This document shows positions 1 through 9,414 of a stretch of DNA of 33,694 nucleotides, piece by piece. This DNA comes from Bacteroidales bacterium (GTDB lineage Bacteria; Bacteroidota; Bacteroidia; Bacteroidales; UBA7960). The stretch covers positions 1 through 33,694 of the forward strand of contig PWZB01000140.1 of the NCBI GenBank assembly GCA_003567625.1, written 5' to 3'. Position 1 is the stretch's first letter, and each line of letters opens with the position of its first letter. Under the pieces are notes generated by a model that searched no databases, had not been told where the DNA came from, and saw nothing but the letters and a program-made list of their open reading frames with translations. The translations under genes and the position numbers were made by a program.

Positions 1-2
1 AC

Positions 3-188
3 CTGGAAGACGGATGGATAGTAGCTATTAACTTCAGAGATTTTGTAATCAGAGAATTTGCAGAAGGCAATATCGATTACTATATTGCCTTTGGCAAACA
101 TTTCGACGATTTCAACTGGCGTAAGTATTCCCCTGTTGACCTCTACAAAATAATTGACAAGCTGATGATGCGCCGGCTGAACCCTTAA
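3..188 (+). CDS. C-terminal end of an unidentified protein (partial)
   Basis: An open frame enters from the left edge and ends at a TAA at 186-188. It encodes about 61 residues beginning LEDGWIVAINFRDF and ending LMMRRLNP. The piece mixes aromatic and charged residues (DYYIAFGKHFDDFNW) and looks like a soluble C-terminus. It has no membrane segment and no motif I can assign. The amidohydrolase gene on the opposite strand ends 46 bp further on, so the two genes converge. I see no clear terminator hairpin between them. I do not recognise the family, and the start lies outside the window. Confidence 0.55.
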   Translation: MEDGWIVAINFRDFVIREFAEGNIDYYIAFGKHFDDFNWRKYSPVDLYKIIDKLMMRRLNP

Positions 189-234
189 GGCTTAGTGGTG
201 AGTGGCGAGCAAAATCAGAGTTTTATTACAAATA

Positions 235-1671
235 CTACTTAATATTTCTGTTCATATTCAACATCATAACAATTTCCCTTATACGATTGCCTATTTCGAC
301 AGAAAGCGAATCAAATTTTTTATAAAGCACATCTTCCTGAATATTAATAAGATTACGGTTTTTCATAACTATTTCACCGTCAATGATAACCGTTTCCACG
401 TCAGAGCTTTTCAGGCTGTAAACTATAAGGGAATAGATGTTATAGAGCGGATGAGCATGTGGTTTTTCAAGGTCAAGAATAATGATATCAGCTTTTTTAC
501 CGGTTTCAAGTGACCCGATTTGATCTTCCATACCTAAAACTCTTGCACCGTCAACGGTGGCTAATTTGACCACCGTTTGGGCATCCATAAAGGTCGGATC
601 ATTACTGGTAAGCTTATGAATAAAAGCAGTCGTTCGCATCTCGTCAAACATATCAAGGTCATTATTGCTTGCCGGGCCGTCGGTTCCAATACCAACTTTT
701 GCGCCTGCACTCATCAACTCGGGTATGGGAGCTACACCACTGGCTATTTTCATATTACATTGCGGGTTATGGGCAACACCCACACCTTTTTCAGCAATTA
801 ATTGTATATCTTCCGGTGTAAGATGAACACAGTGAGCGGCAATCATATTTTCATCCAGAACGCCAATATCGTTAAGAAAAGTAACCGGCGAATGACCATG
901 CTCCTGCTTAATGTTATCAAACTCGACAAGAGTCTCAGCTACATGCATGTTGAAAGATACCCCGTACTCATCCGCAATTTTTTTTGCGTTTATTATCAAA
1001 TCAGGCGAACATGAATATATTGCATGAGCAGCAACAGAAACATTAATGCGTGGATGGGAATCCCATTTTTCAATAAGTTGGCGCGTCTTTTCCATCCCCT
1101 CTCCAGGAGTAGGACTATCCGGTACCGGAAAATCCAGCAAGCCTTTTGATAATACCGCCCTGATACCCGTTTCATCAACAACCTTTGCTATTTCATCAAC
1201 AAAATAATACATATCGTTAAAAGTAGTTGTTCCGCTGCGCAACATCTCAGCAACAGCCAGCTTAGTGCCAAGCGTCACATTTTCAGCCGTGACAAATTCA
1301 CGTTCAATTGGAAAAATATATTCATACAACCAGTCATGCAAATGAATATCATCAGCATAACCACGAAACATTGTCATGGCAGCATGGGTATGTGTATTGA
1401 TCAAACCGGGCATCACAAGTTTGCCGGCACCATCAATGATCTCAGGGGCCTTGTATTTTTTTTCAATGTCCGCATTTTCGCCCACAACCACAATTTGACC
1501 ATCCTTAACCACAAGAGACCCGTTTTCAAACTGGCTCATTTTTCCATCCATAGTTATTATATGAGCATTTTTTATAATAATATCTGCATTATATTCCCGC
1601 TCACACCCAAAAAGAAAAATCGTAGCAACCATAATAATCGCTTTTGTGAAATAAATCGTTTTATTTTGCAT
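235..1671 (-). CDS. mtaD: Lipoprotein-type MTA/SAH deaminase (amidohydrolase)
   Basis: This is a 478-residue metal-dependent amidohydrolase of the TRZ/ATZ type, closest to 5'-methylthioadenosine/S-adenosylhomocysteine deaminases. That family turns the adenine base into hypoxanthine and releases ammonia. Visible sites are the metal pair H94/H96 in NTHTH, then H216, H243 and E246 in NMHVAET, H280, and D331 in GTDG; all are as expected for an active enzyme. The odd part is the N-terminus: a hydrophobic stretch (residues 11-22) ends in L-F-G-C with C23 as a candidate lipobox cysteine, followed by CEREYN. The usual cytoplasmic enzyme would begin near residue 30 (ADIIIKNAHIITMDG). The protein is therefore probably exported and lipid-anchored. 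The gene is divergent from the purine nucleoside phosphorylase at 1883 and has a good promoter at 1737-1768. The substrate is inferred; other aminohydrolase substrates are possible. Confidence 0.85.
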   Translation of the reverse strand: MQNKTIYFTKAIIMVATIFLFGCEREYNADIIIKNAHIITMDGKMSQFENGSLVVKDGQIVVVGENADIEKKYKAPEIIDGAGKLVMPGLINTHTHAAMTMFRGYADDIHLHDWLYEYIFPIEREFVTAENVTLGTKLAVAEMLRSGTTTFNDMYYFVDEIAKVVDETGIRAVLSKGLLDFPVPDSPTPGEGMEKTRQLIEKWDSHPRINVSVAAHAIYSCSPDLIINAKKIADEYGVSFNMHVAETLVEFDNIKQEHGHSPVTFLNDIGVLDENMIAAHCVHLTPEDIQLIAEKGVGVAHNPQCNMKIASGVAPIPELMSAGAKVGIGTDGPASNNDLDMFDEMRTTAFIHKLTSNDPTFMDAQTVVKLATVDGARVLGMEDQIGSLETGKKADIIILDLEKPHAHPLYNIYSLIVYSLKSSDVETVIIDGEIVMKNRNLINIQEDVLYKKFDSLSVEIGNRIREIVMMLNMNRNIK

Positions 1672-1736
1672 AACATAAATTCTTCTTTGAAAAGAACTTC
1701 AACCTAACCGTGTTTCATACCGGTTATAAAATTAAG

Positions 1737-1768
1737 CAAAGTTAGAAAATTAGCTTATAAGTAGCAAA
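1737..1768 (-). promoter_or_regulatory. Bacteroidota-type promoter of the deaminase gene
   Basis: Read on the minus strand, TTTG (1768-1765) is followed after 20 bp by TAACTTTG (1744-1737). This matches the Bacteroidota primary sigma pattern TTTG / TAnnTTTG exactly. The predicted transcript would start near 1730 and give a leader of about 60 nt before the ATG at 1671. Confidence 0.6.
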
Positions 1769-1838
1769 TATGAAAAACAATTGATTTTTAATCACTAAAA
1801 AATGATAATAAAATTAAAACATAACCGTTTAATTTTTC

Positions 1839-1846
1839 TATTTTCG
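1839..1846 (+). promoter_or_regulatory. Possible -7 box of the PNP gene
   Basis: TATTTTCG matches TAnnTTTG at all but one fixed base and lies 36 bp before the PNP start. No TTTG box occurs at the right distance upstream, so this is a weak call. Confidence 0.25.
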
Positions 1847-1882
1847 TATTAAATAAAAAGCTTTAAAAATAAAAACAAAACT

Positions 1883-2707
1883 ATGATTGAAAAGATTAAA
1901 AAAACTTCCGGGTATTTACAAAGTCAGGTTAAAGCTAAGCCGGCTGTCGGTATTATTTTAGGTAGCGGGCTTGGCGGATTGGTTAACAGCATTTCGGTTG
2001 AAAAGATTTTAGATTATAACGAAATTCCGGCTTTCCCGGTTTCAACTGTTGAAGGGCATAAGGGTAAACTGATATTTGGTAATCTTGAAGGCAAGAATGT
2101 TGTAGCTATGCAGGGGCGCTTCCATTATTATGAAGGTTATTCCATGCAGGAAGTAACTTTTCCGGTACGTGTAATGAAAATGCTTGGTATAAAACACCTT
2201 TTTTTATCAAATGCAGCCGGTGGTTTAAATAAAGCTTTTGAAGCCGGTGATTTAATGATAATAAGAGACCACATCAACCAGTTTCCCGACAATCCTTTAC
2301 GTGGAAAGAATTTAGAAGCATTAGGTTCCCGTTTCCCGGAAATGAGCGAGCCATATGATAAAACTCTTATTGCCAAAGCCAAAAAGATTGCCAAAGAAAA
2401 TAAGATAAAAGTACAGACCGGGGTGTATGTCGGAAGCAGCGGTCCTACTCTTGAAACCCCCGCAGAATACCGTCATTTCAGGATCATTGGCGCTGATGCC
2501 ACAGGTATGTCAACTGTACCCGAAGTTATCACAGCACGCCATATGAACATTACATGTTTTGGAATATCGGTTATTACCAACCTTGCCGAGCCTGAAGATA
2601 ATGACCTGCCAACAACACATGATGAAGTCCAAAAAGTGGCTGAAACGGCTGAACCCAAAATGACGCTGATCTTCAGAAAACTTATTGCAACCCTGGATGA
2701 GCAGTGA
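1883..2707 (+). CDS. punA: Purine nucleoside phosphorylase
   Basis: This 274-residue protein is a trimeric-type (PNP/MTAP family) purine nucleoside phosphorylase. It cleaves purine nucleosides with phosphate to the free base and (deoxy)ribose 1-phosphate. Visible sites are the phosphate loop GSG (residues 27-29), H59, GRFHYYEG (78-85), SNAAGG (109-114), E191 in LETPAE, M209 in GADATGMS and N233 in VITNLA. A Glu/Asn pair at the base-binding positions is typical of enzymes preferring 6-oxopurines (inosine, guanosine) over adenosine. That suits the product of the divergently encoded deaminase, which would be a 6-oxopurine nucleoside derivative. The protein lacks a signal peptide, so it should be cytoplasmic. 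Length and start agree with the family. The coupling to the deaminase is inferred from position only. Confidence 0.93.
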   Translation: MIEKIKKTSGYLQSQVKAKPAVGIILGSGLGGLVNSISVEKILDYNEIPAFPVSTVEGHKGKLIFGNLEGKNVVAMQGRFHYYEGYSMQEVTFPVRVMKMLGIKHLFLSNAAGGLNKAFEAGDLMIIRDHINQFPDNPLRGKNLEALGSRFPEMSEPYDKTLIAKAKKIAKENKIKVQTGVYVGSSGPTLETPAEYRHFRIIGADATGMSTVPEVITARHMNITCFGISVITNLAEPEDNDLPTTHDEVQKVAETAEPKMTLIFRKLIATLDEQ

Positions 2708-2779
2708 TCATAAGACAAGGCAACTTAACCATCCGACAATTTAACTAACAACATGCAATAAGTAACAATTAAACCATAA

Positions 2780-3856
2780 ATGCCACAAAACTACATAAAA
2801 CCAAAGGTATTTGATTGCAATACAGAAGTGATACAATTCGGCCCGGGCAACAAATACGGTAAAATCGAAAAGCTTATTCAGCAAAACAAAAAAGTAGGTT
2901 TTACAAAAACTTTTGGAACGGCATTAGCATTTTATTCATGGTTAAAAAAGAGGGCCCTTAATAAATACAGTATAAAAGATTACCGGTCTGAGAGACTTTT
3001 TCGTCAGAAATTCAGGGAGCTTACATCAAACATTTTGATAAAAGTCATTGAGGGTAAGGTTGAATTAAAAGGGGCTCCGCATATTCCATGGTTAAAAGAG
3101 TTTTTCCCCGGTAAGGAGTGTTTTTACATATCCTTTCCGGAATTTTTGGGAATGAACGGTGCATGGCAATGGTTTTCAAAGGGTATGAGATTCCCGGGCT
3201 TACCTTACAGGTTGCATCCGTTTTATGGAACTTACTTTCCCACCCGTACTGAACATCTTGAACTGTTTGATGAATGGCTTAATAAAAACAACCGGCGGTT
3301 CGGAAAAGCAATTGATGTTGGAACAGGTTGCGGGGTTTTGGTTTTCTATATGTTAAAACATAAAATTACCGATATTTCGGCAACCGACATTAACCCCAAT
3401 GCAATTTACAGCTTGAAAAATGATTTGGAAAAACATGATTTAATACAAAATGTTCAGTTGCGGCAGGGAAATTTTTTCGCAGGATTTGATAAAAAATTCG
3501 ACCTCGTTACATTTAATCCGCCCTGGATACCCGGTAAGCCCAAATCTGCCATTGATAGAGCTATTTATTATGAAAACGGTATGTGGTGTGACTTTTTTAA
3601 TGAAACAGCAAATCATATGTCAGCCGGAAGTAAGCTTGTGCTATTGTTTTCAAACTTTCCTTTGGTTGAAGGAATATGCAATATTCACCCGATACAAAAA
3701 CAGATGGAATCCGATAACAGGTTCAGGGTTTCGAATATTGTAACTAAACAAAAGAAAAGTGATAATTCCCTGAACAACAAATCACTTTCTGAAGAAACAG
3801 AAGCAAAGAGCAAGGAAATCATAGAATTATGGGATATTGAGTTTACAGGAAAATAA
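2780..3856 (+). CDS. Class I SAM-dependent methyltransferase, PrmC/HemK-like core
   Basis: This 358-residue protein carries a Rossmann methyltransferase domain in its second half. The SAM-binding motif AIDVGTGCG spans residues 177-185, an acidic ATDINPNA follows, and the catalytic motif is NPPW at 246-249. An (N/D)PP(Y/F/W) motif marks enzymes that methylate amide or exocyclic nitrogens, such as PrmC (release-factor glutamine), RsmC-type rRNA enzymes and some DNA methylases. The first ~160 residues do not resemble the PrmC helical domain; they contain an aromatic-rich stretch (FPGLPYRLHPFYGTYFPTR) just before the core. The last ~40 residues are charged and probably flexible. The gene lies 72 bp after PNP on the same strand and may be cotranscribed. 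The substrate is unknown. Confidence 0.75.
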   Translation: MPQNYIKPKVFDCNTEVIQFGPGNKYGKIEKLIQQNKKVGFTKTFGTALAFYSWLKKRALNKYSIKDYRSERLFRQKFRELTSNILIKVIEGKVELKGAPHIPWLKEFFPGKECFYISFPEFLGMNGAWQWFSKGMRFPGLPYRLHPFYGTYFPTRTEHLELFDEWLNKNNRRFGKAIDVGTGCGVLVFYMLKHKITDISATDINPNAIYSLKNDLEKHDLIQNVQLRQGNFFAGFDKKFDLVTFNPPWIPGKPKSAIDRAIYYENGMWCDFFNETANHMSAGSKLVLLFSNFPLVEGICNIHPIQKQMESDNRFRVSNIVTKQKKSDNSLNNKSLSEETEAKSKEIIELWDIEFTGK

Positions 3857-3922
3857 TATATCCTTCGGTTTTAATAAATTTCAGGTAATAAATAGTGCCT
3901 ATAATTATTCAACAAAAAATTC

Positions 3923-3930
3923 TAATTTTG
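3923..3930 (+). promoter_or_regulatory. -7 box upstream of the small lipoprotein gene
   Basis: TAATTTTG matches the Bacteroidota -7 pattern TAnnTTTG exactly and lies 38 bp before the ATG at 3969. There is no clear TTTG box 19-21 bp upstream. Confidence 0.4.
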
Positions 3931-3968
3931 GCATCGAATTAATTTATGAATTATTAAAATAACAAAAG

Positions 3969-4406
3969 ATGGAAATAAAAAGAATAAGCAATAAATTATT
4001 AGTATTGGGTTTGTTGTTAGCTTTTACAGCTACAACTTTCTTCTTCCAGTCATGCAAAAAGAAAGAACACAAGCTTGATATATTGCAGGAAGAGCTGTTA
4101 AGTAAAGGTTATGAAGGTTCTTTTGACAGGGCAGGCAGAATGGAAAAAATGGCAATTGGGGTTTTTGGTGTTAAAGACAGGTTGTTGTTTCATCATGACA
4201 ATTTTTTTGCTACATTTATTGAACTTGATGAAGAAAAGAATTTTGAAGAAATAGCAAACCAAATATTACCAATAATCTCTGAAAGTGTGGAAAAAGATGA
4301 AATAAAATCGGTAAAGGATAACATTTTTACCAATGAAAACCTTGTAATGATATACCATGGAGAATCACCTGATGAAGAATTTTTAGAGGTTTTCAAGAAC
4401 ATATAA
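3969..4406 (+). CDS. Small putative lipoprotein of unknown function
   Basis: This 145-residue protein starts with a typical lipoprotein signal: MEIKR, a hydrophobic run (LLVLGLLLAFTATTFFF) and the lipobox-like F-Q-S-C with C29, followed by a KKK run. Lysines right after the cysteine, instead of acidic residues, do not favour the Bacteroidota surface-export signal, so a periplasm-facing anchor is more likely. The mature part (about 115 residues) is mixed alpha/beta with FATFIELDEEKNFEEIANQI and ends in EEFLEVFKNI. No catalytic motif is visible and I do not recognise the family. It has its own candidate promoter and is followed by about 255 bp without a gene. Confidence 0.65.
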   Translation: MEIKRISNKLLVLGLLLAFTATTFFFQSCKKKEHKLDILQEELLSKGYEGSFDRAGRMEKMAIGVFGVKDRLLFHHDNFFATFIELDEEKNFEEIANQILPIISESVEKDEIKSVKDNIFTNENLVMIYHGESPDEEFLEVFKNI

Positions 4407-4554
4407 CCTCTAAGCGTATAATCAAAACCTGTTGAAAAACAATTAATGATAATTTTAACCGCGACACAAGGCTGCAATTAAATTTTGACTTAAATTTGAT
4501 CATAAATTTATGACATATGTCCGGTTAAACTATTTTAAAACTATAGCTGTTACG

Positions 4555-4583
4555 CAAAGGTATCGTACCAAAGAAGCACAAAG
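4555..4583. repeat. Three spaced CAAAG units in an intergenic stretch
   Basis: CAAAG occurs at 4555-4559, 4569-4573 and 4579-4583 in the 255-bp gap between the small lipoprotein gene and the rpo operon terminator. The first unit reads CAAAGGTA, which is also a minus-strand -7 box, but no minus-strand gene follows. It could be a decayed repeat. Nothing else was seen in this gap apart from the terminator. Confidence 0.25.
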
Positions 4584-4612
4584 GTTTTTTGTTTTATTTT
4601 CACAATTTTGCT

Positions 4613-4663
4613 AAAAAAACAATATTATAAAAAGTAATAACAAAATACTTTTATAATAATATT
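4613..4663 (-). terminator. A/U-only intrinsic terminator of the rpoBC operon
   Basis: On the minus strand, directly at the stop codon of the DUF3467 gene, an inverted repeat forms two stacked stems (8 bp AATATTAT/ATAATATT and 7 bp AAAAGTA/TACTTTT) with a small internal bulge and a 9-nt loop. A run of seven T follows (complement of 4613-4619). Position at the end of the long ribosomal/RNA polymerase operon supports a terminator. The stem has almost no G-C pairs, so its strength is uncertain. Confidence 0.5.
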
Positions 4664-4976
4664 ATGCCTGTGCTGCGGGGCCTCCGAGGTTCATAGGCAG
4701 TCTTGGTTGTTCTATGTCTTTTATGGGTCCATGATTCGACTCATATTTATCAATATTGCCTTTAAGTGCCTTCATTAAACGTTTAACATGCTGTGGCGTC
4801 ATAATGATCCTTGACTTGACCCTTGCCTTGGGTACTCCGGGCATCAGCCTTACAAAATCAATTACAAATTCAGTATTTGAGTGAGTAATTACTGCCAGGT
4901 TAGAATATATGCCTTCACAAACATCTTCTCCTAGTTCAATATTTATTTGTTTGTCAGTTTTCTTTTTTTCGGTCAT
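4662..4976 (-). CDS. DUF3467 family protein
   Basis: This 104-residue protein has the DUF3467 pattern: a short charged N-terminus, EGIYSNLAVITHSNTEFVIDFVRLMPG, then KARVKSRIIMTPQHVKRLMKALKGNI. It lacks a signal peptide or membrane helix, so it should be cytoplasmic. It begins 11 bp after the rpoC stop, so it is almost certainly translated from the same message. DUF3467 genes next to rpoC are a known Bacteroidota arrangement. The link hints at a transcription-related role, but the function is not established. The C-terminal tail is Pro/Gly/Ala rich (PRLPMNLGGPAAQA). Confidence 0.85.
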   Translation of the reverse strand: MTEKKKTDKQINIELGEDVCEGIYSNLAVITHSNTEFVIDFVRLMPGVPKARVKSRIIMTPQHVKRLMKALKGNIDKYESNHGPIKDIEQPRLPMNLGGPAAQA

Positions 4977-4987
4977 GATACAATTTT

Positions 4988-7900
4988 TTATTTATTTTTT
5001 AAAGATTCTTGTTTTTCTTCTTCCTTTTTTTGTTTTGATGCCATTAGCAAATTATATTCTTCCATCGAACCGACAATAATATTTTCATATTCTCTCAGTC
5101 CTGTTCCTGCCGGGATTTGATGCCCAACAATAACATTTTCTTTAAGCCCTGTCAATTCATCGATTTTTGCATTTATGGCGGCATCAGTAAGCACTTTAGT
5201 AGTTTCCTGGAATGATGCGGCAGATATAAAACTTTTAGTTTGCAATGATGCTTTAGTTATTCCTTGTAATTGTTGTCTTGCAGTAGCTCCTTTAGCATCG
5301 CGTGCAACGACAAGTTTTTTATCACGGCGTTTCAGGTATGAATTTTCATCACGCAACTTGCGTGCGGTAATTATTTGACCTGATTTAAGGCTGGAATCTC
5401 CCGCATCTTCAACCACTTTTTTGCCAAATATATTATCATTCTCTTCCATAAAGTCAATCCTATTTACCACTTCATTTTCCAGAAACCTGGTATCACCGGG
5501 ATCTTCAATAGTTACTTTTCTCATCATTTGCCTGACTATTACCTCAAAATGTTTATCGTTTATCTTGACACCCTGCATGCGGTAAACTTCCTGTATCTCA
5601 TTAACAATATATTCCTGGACGGCCGTAGGCCCTTTGATACCAAGTATATCGGCAGGGGTGATCGGTCCGTCGGAAAGAGGTGTGCCGGCTTTAACATAGT
5701 CATTCTCCTGTGCCAGGATTTGTTTTGAAAGAGGTATCAGATAACGCTTTTCGTCTCCTGTTTTTGAAGTAATAATAACTTCACGGTTTCCTCTTTTTAT
5801 CTTCTTTCCGAAAGATACTATGCCGTCAATTTCAGAAACTACCGCCGGATCAGATGGGTTTCTCGCTTCAAACAGCTCTGTGATCCTTGGCAGGCCACCT
5901 GTAATATCACCGGATTTACCTATTGCTCTTGGAATCTTAGCTATGATAAGCCCTGCTTTTACATCGTCATTGTCATTTATTGAAACATGGGCACCTACGG
6001 GCATATCATAAGTCCTTAGAACATCCCCTGACTTTTTATCAACAATGCTGATCGAAGGGTTTTTAGTTTTATCTTTTGAGTCAACTATCACTTTTTCGTA
6101 GAATCCTGTTTGTTCATCAGAATCCGTTCTGTAAGTGGAACCCTCGATCATATGATTAAACAGGGCTTTACCTTCAACTTCCGAAACTATTACGGCATTG
6201 TATGGGTCCCACTCGCATATTAAATCTCCGATCTTAACCTCATCACCATTTTGAAAATAAAGGAAAGCTCCATAAGGAATATTCTGGCTTGTGAGCACCA
6301 TACGTGTTTTTGAGTCAACTATACGTAATTCCGCAGATCTTCCGATCACTACCCAATATTTTTGCCCTGCGATATTGGTAAATTTAACCGAACGCAGTTC
6401 ATCAATTTCCAATATACCATTATATTTTGCATTAATTTTAGAAGCTGTAGCTATACTGGAAGCGGTTCCGCCGACGTGGAAAGTACGAAGAGTCAACTGT
6501 GTACCCGGTTCACCAATAGATTGTGCGGCAATAACTCCTATTGATTCACCTTTCTGTACGAGATAGCCGGTAGCCAAATTACGTCCGTAACATTTGGCAC
6601 AAACACCTTGTTTTGACTCACATGTCAGCACCGAACGGATCTCGACTGCTTCCAGCGGTGAATCTTCAATTACCTGGCTTATTTCTTCCGAAAGCTCTTC
6701 GCCTGCTTGAACGATTAAATCACCTGTAGTAGGATGATAGATATCATTAAGAGTTACACGGCCCAGTATCCTGTCATATAATGTTTCAACAGTTTCTTCA
6801 TTATTTTTCAGTGCTGTTGCTGTTAGTCCTCTGAGTGTTCCGCAATCCTCTTCCGTAACAATAACGTCTTGAGCAACATCTACAAGCCTTCGGGTCAGAT
6901 AACCGGCATCGGCAGTTTTTAAAGCTGTATCAGCAAGACCTTTACGCGCACCATGTGTGGAAATAAAATACTCAAGTACCGACAAACCTTCTTTAAAATT
7001 TGACAAGATGGGATTTTCAATGATTTCTCCTCCCTTGGCTCCGGCTTTCTGAGGTTTTGCCATCAGGCCACGCATACCTGAAAGCTGACGTATCTGTTCT
7101 TTTGAACCCCTGGCTCCCGAGTCAAGCATCATAAATACAGGATTGAATCCCTGGTTATGTGCAGTCGTCTTTTCAATAAGCACCTTGGTAAGCTTGGCAT
7201 TAGTGTGTGTCCAGATATCAATTATCTGGTTATAACGTTCATTATTTGTAATAAACCCCATACTGTAGTTGCCACGTACTTCACCAGCCTGTTCGTTAGC
7301 CTCATCAATAAGAATCTGTTTTTCTTCAGGAACTATTATATCGCCAAGGTTGAATGATAATCCTCCTCTAAAAGCCATATTAAAGCCCATATCTTTTATA
7401 TCGTCCAAAAATTGCGCAGTTTTTTTGACACCTGTAACTTTAAGCACACCTCCTATTATATCTCTTAAGGTCTTTTTGGTAAGCAAATGGTTAATAAAGC
7501 CATATTCTTGAGGTACAATCTGGTTAAACAAAACTCTTCCAACCGTTGTTTCAATAATTTTATTAACCAATTCCCCGTTTTCAATGACATTCGTCTTTAC
7601 GTTTATAATTGCGTGCAGGTCAACAGCTTTTTCATTATATGCTATAATAACTTCTTCCGGGCCATAAAAAGTAAGGCCTTCACCTTTAACAGGATGTTCG
7701 GCAGTGTTTTTTCGTGCTTTGGTAATATAATATAATCCGAGAACCATATCCTGCGAGGGCACTGAAATAGGTGCACCGTTAGCCGGGTTTAAAATATTAT
7801 GTGAGGCAAGCATCAGTATTTGTGCTTCCAGGATTGCTGCATTTCCCAGGGGGACATGCACTGCCATTTGGTCGCCGTCAAAGTCGGCATTGAAAGCAGT

Positions 7901-9301
7901 ACAAACCAGGGGGTGCAACTGGATAGCTTTCCCTTCGATCAGTTTGGGCTGAAATGCCTGGATACCCAAACGGTGAAGTGTGGGTGCCCTGTTAAGCAAA
8001 ACAGGATGTCCTTTTAGCACATTTTCCAAAATATCCCAAACAATCGGGTCTTTCCTGTCAACAATCTTTTTTGCTGATTTAACTGTTTTCACAATACCTC
8101 TTTCAAGCATCTTACGGATAATAAAAGGCTTAAAGAGTTCCGATGCCATGTCTTTTGGTATTCCGCATTCATGCAGGGCAAGTTCAGGGCCAATAACAAT
8201 AACTGACCTGGCAGAATAATCAACTCTTTTTCCCAAAAGGTTTTGACGAAACCTGCCTTGCTTACCTTTCAGACTGTCACTGAGTGATTTAAGCGGCCTG
8301 TTGGATTCTGTTTTAACGGCATTGGTTTTCCTGGAATTATCAAACAATGAATCCACAGCTTCCTGCAACATTCGCTTCTCGTTTCTCAGTATCACATCAG
8401 GAGCTTTTATTTCCATAAGTCTCTTAAGGCGGTTGTTTCGAATAATCACCCTTCGATAAAGGTCATTAAGGTCGCTGGTGGCAAACCTTCCGCCATCCAA
8501 TGGCACGAGAGGGCGCAATTCGGGCGGAATAACCGGCACAATATCAACAATCATCCACTCCGGTTTATTTTCAATCCTGTTTCGTGCATCACGAAAAGCT
8601 TCTACAACCTGCAAACGCTTCAAAGCATCAGCCTTTCTCTGCTGCGATGTTTCGGTATCGGCTTTATGGCGCAGTTTATAGGAAAGCTGATCCAGATCAA
8701 GGCGAACAAGTAATTCTTTAAGAGCTTCAGCTCCCATTTTCGCAATAAACTTATCCGGATCATCATCCTCCAATAGTTGATTCTCTTTTGGTAAAGACTC
8801 AAGTATTGTGAAATATTCCTCCTCAGTCAAAAAATCGAGAACGTTAAACTCGTCTGATTTAATGCCGGAATTAACAACAACATATCTTTCATAATAGATT
8901 ATCTGATCAAGCTTTTTTGACGGCAATCCCAGAAGATAGCCTATTTTATTCGGCAGAGACCGAAAAAACCATATATGCGCTACCGGGACAACCAGTTTTA
9001 TATGTCCCATTCTTTCACGTCTCACCTTTTTTTCTGTAACCTCTACACCGCACCTGTCGCAAACAATCCCTTTATAACGAATCCTTTTATATTTTCCGCA
9101 ATGGCATTCCCAGTCTTTTACCGGGCCAAATATCCTTTCACAAAATAACCCATCACGCTCCGGTTTATAAGTGCGGTAGTTGATGGTTTCCGGTTTTAGT
9201 ACTTCCCCGAAAGACCTCTCCAGTATTGATTCGGGTGAAGCCAAACTGATAGTGACATTTGAAAAATCGCTTTTTACGTTGGTTTCTTTTCTGAAAGCCA
9301 T
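4988..9301 (-). CDS. rpoC: DNA-directed RNA polymerase subunit beta'
   Basis: This 1437-residue protein is the full beta' subunit, which carries the active-site magnesium and, with beta, forms the DNA cleft. Visible sites are the N-terminal zinc site C66/C68/C81/C84, the catalytic loop NADFDGDQM at 471-479 (D473, D475, D477), and the second zinc site C820, C894, C901, C904. The sequence runs from [13 protein letters not shown] to a Lys/Glu-rich tail without interruption. The length is normal for Bacteroidota. The gene lies 113 bp after rpoB, and the DUF3467 gene follows after 11 bp, all in one operon. Confidence 0.98.
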   Translation of the reverse strand: MAFRKETNVKSDFSNVTISLASPESILERSFGEVLKPETINYRTYKPERDGLFCERIFGPVKDWECHCGKYKRIRYKGIVCDRCGVEVTEKKVRRERMGHIKLVVPVAHIWFFRSLPNKIGYLLGLPSKKLDQIIYYERYVVVNSGIKSDEFNVLDFLTEEEYFTILESLPKENQLLEDDDPDKFIAKMGAEALKELLVRLDLDQLSYKLRHKADTETSQQRKADALKRLQVVEAFRDARNRIENKPEWMIVDIVPVIPPELRPLVPLDGGRFATSDLNDLYRRVIIRNNRLKRLMEIKAPDVILRNEKRMLQEAVDSLFDNSRKTNAVKTESNRPLKSLSDSLKGKQGRFRQNLLGKRVDYSARSVIVIGPELALHECGIPKDMASELFKPFIIRKMLERGIVKTVKSAKKIVDRKDPIVWDILENVLKGHPVLLNRAPTLHRLGIQAFQPKLIEGKAIQLHPLVCTAFNADFDGDQMAVHVPLGNAAILEAQILMLASHNILNPANGAPISVPSQDMVLGLYYITKARKNTAEHPVKGEGLTFYGPEEVIIAYNEKAVDLHAIINVKTNVIENGELVNKIIETTVGRVLFNQIVPQEYGFINHLLTKKTLRDIIGGVLKVTGVKKTAQFLDDIKDMGFNMAFRGGLSFNLGDIIVPEEKQILIDEANEQAGEVRGNYSMGFITNNERYNQIIDIWTHTNAKLTKVLIEKTTAHNQGFNPVFMMLDSGARGSKEQIRQLSGMRGLMAKPQKAGAKGGEIIENPILSNFKEGLSVLEYFISTHGARKGLADTALKTADAGYLTRRLVDVAQDVIVTEEDCGTLRGLTATALKNNEETVETLYDRILGRVTLNDIYHPTTGDLIVQAGEELSEEISQVIEDSPLEAVEIRSVLTCESKQGVCAKCYGRNLATGYLVQKGESIGVIAAQSIGEPGTQLTLRTFHVGGTASSIATASKINAKYNGILEIDELRSVKFTNIAGQKYWVVIGRSAELRIVDSKTRMVLTSQNIPYGAFLYFQNGDEVKIGDLICEWDPYNAVIVSEVEGKALFNHMIEGSTYRTDSDEQTGFYEKVIVDSKDKTKNPSISIVDKKSGDVLRTYDMPVGAHVSINDNDDVKAGLIIAKIPRAIGKSGDITGGLPRITELFEARNPSDPAVVSEIDGIVSFGKKIKRGNREVIITSKTGDEKRYLIPLSKQILAQENDYVKAGTPLSDGPITPADILGIKGPTAVQEYIVNEIQEVYRMQGVKINDKHFEVIVRQMMRKVTIEDPGDTRFLENEVVNRIDFMEENDNIFGKKVVEDAGDSSLKSGQIITARKLRDENSYLKRRDKKLVVARDAKGATARQQLQGITKASLQTKSFISAASFQETTKVLTDAAINAKIDELTGLKENVIVGHQIPAGTGLREYENIIVGSMEEYNLLMASKQKKEEEKQESLKNK

Positions 9302-9414
9302 ATTTTGAAATATTAAATTGATATGATAAAATCAAAATTCCGATACAGGCAATTTTACCTGCAACTATAATATATTTTTTGAACCAGCCATAAGTTATAT
9401 TGATTCAAAGACGT

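Noticed and set aside
4555..4582. Minus-strand promoter in the gap after the small lipoprotein gene
   Set aside because: CAAAGGTA gives a -7 box but the spacing to the next TTTG is only 16 bp and no minus-strand gene follows.
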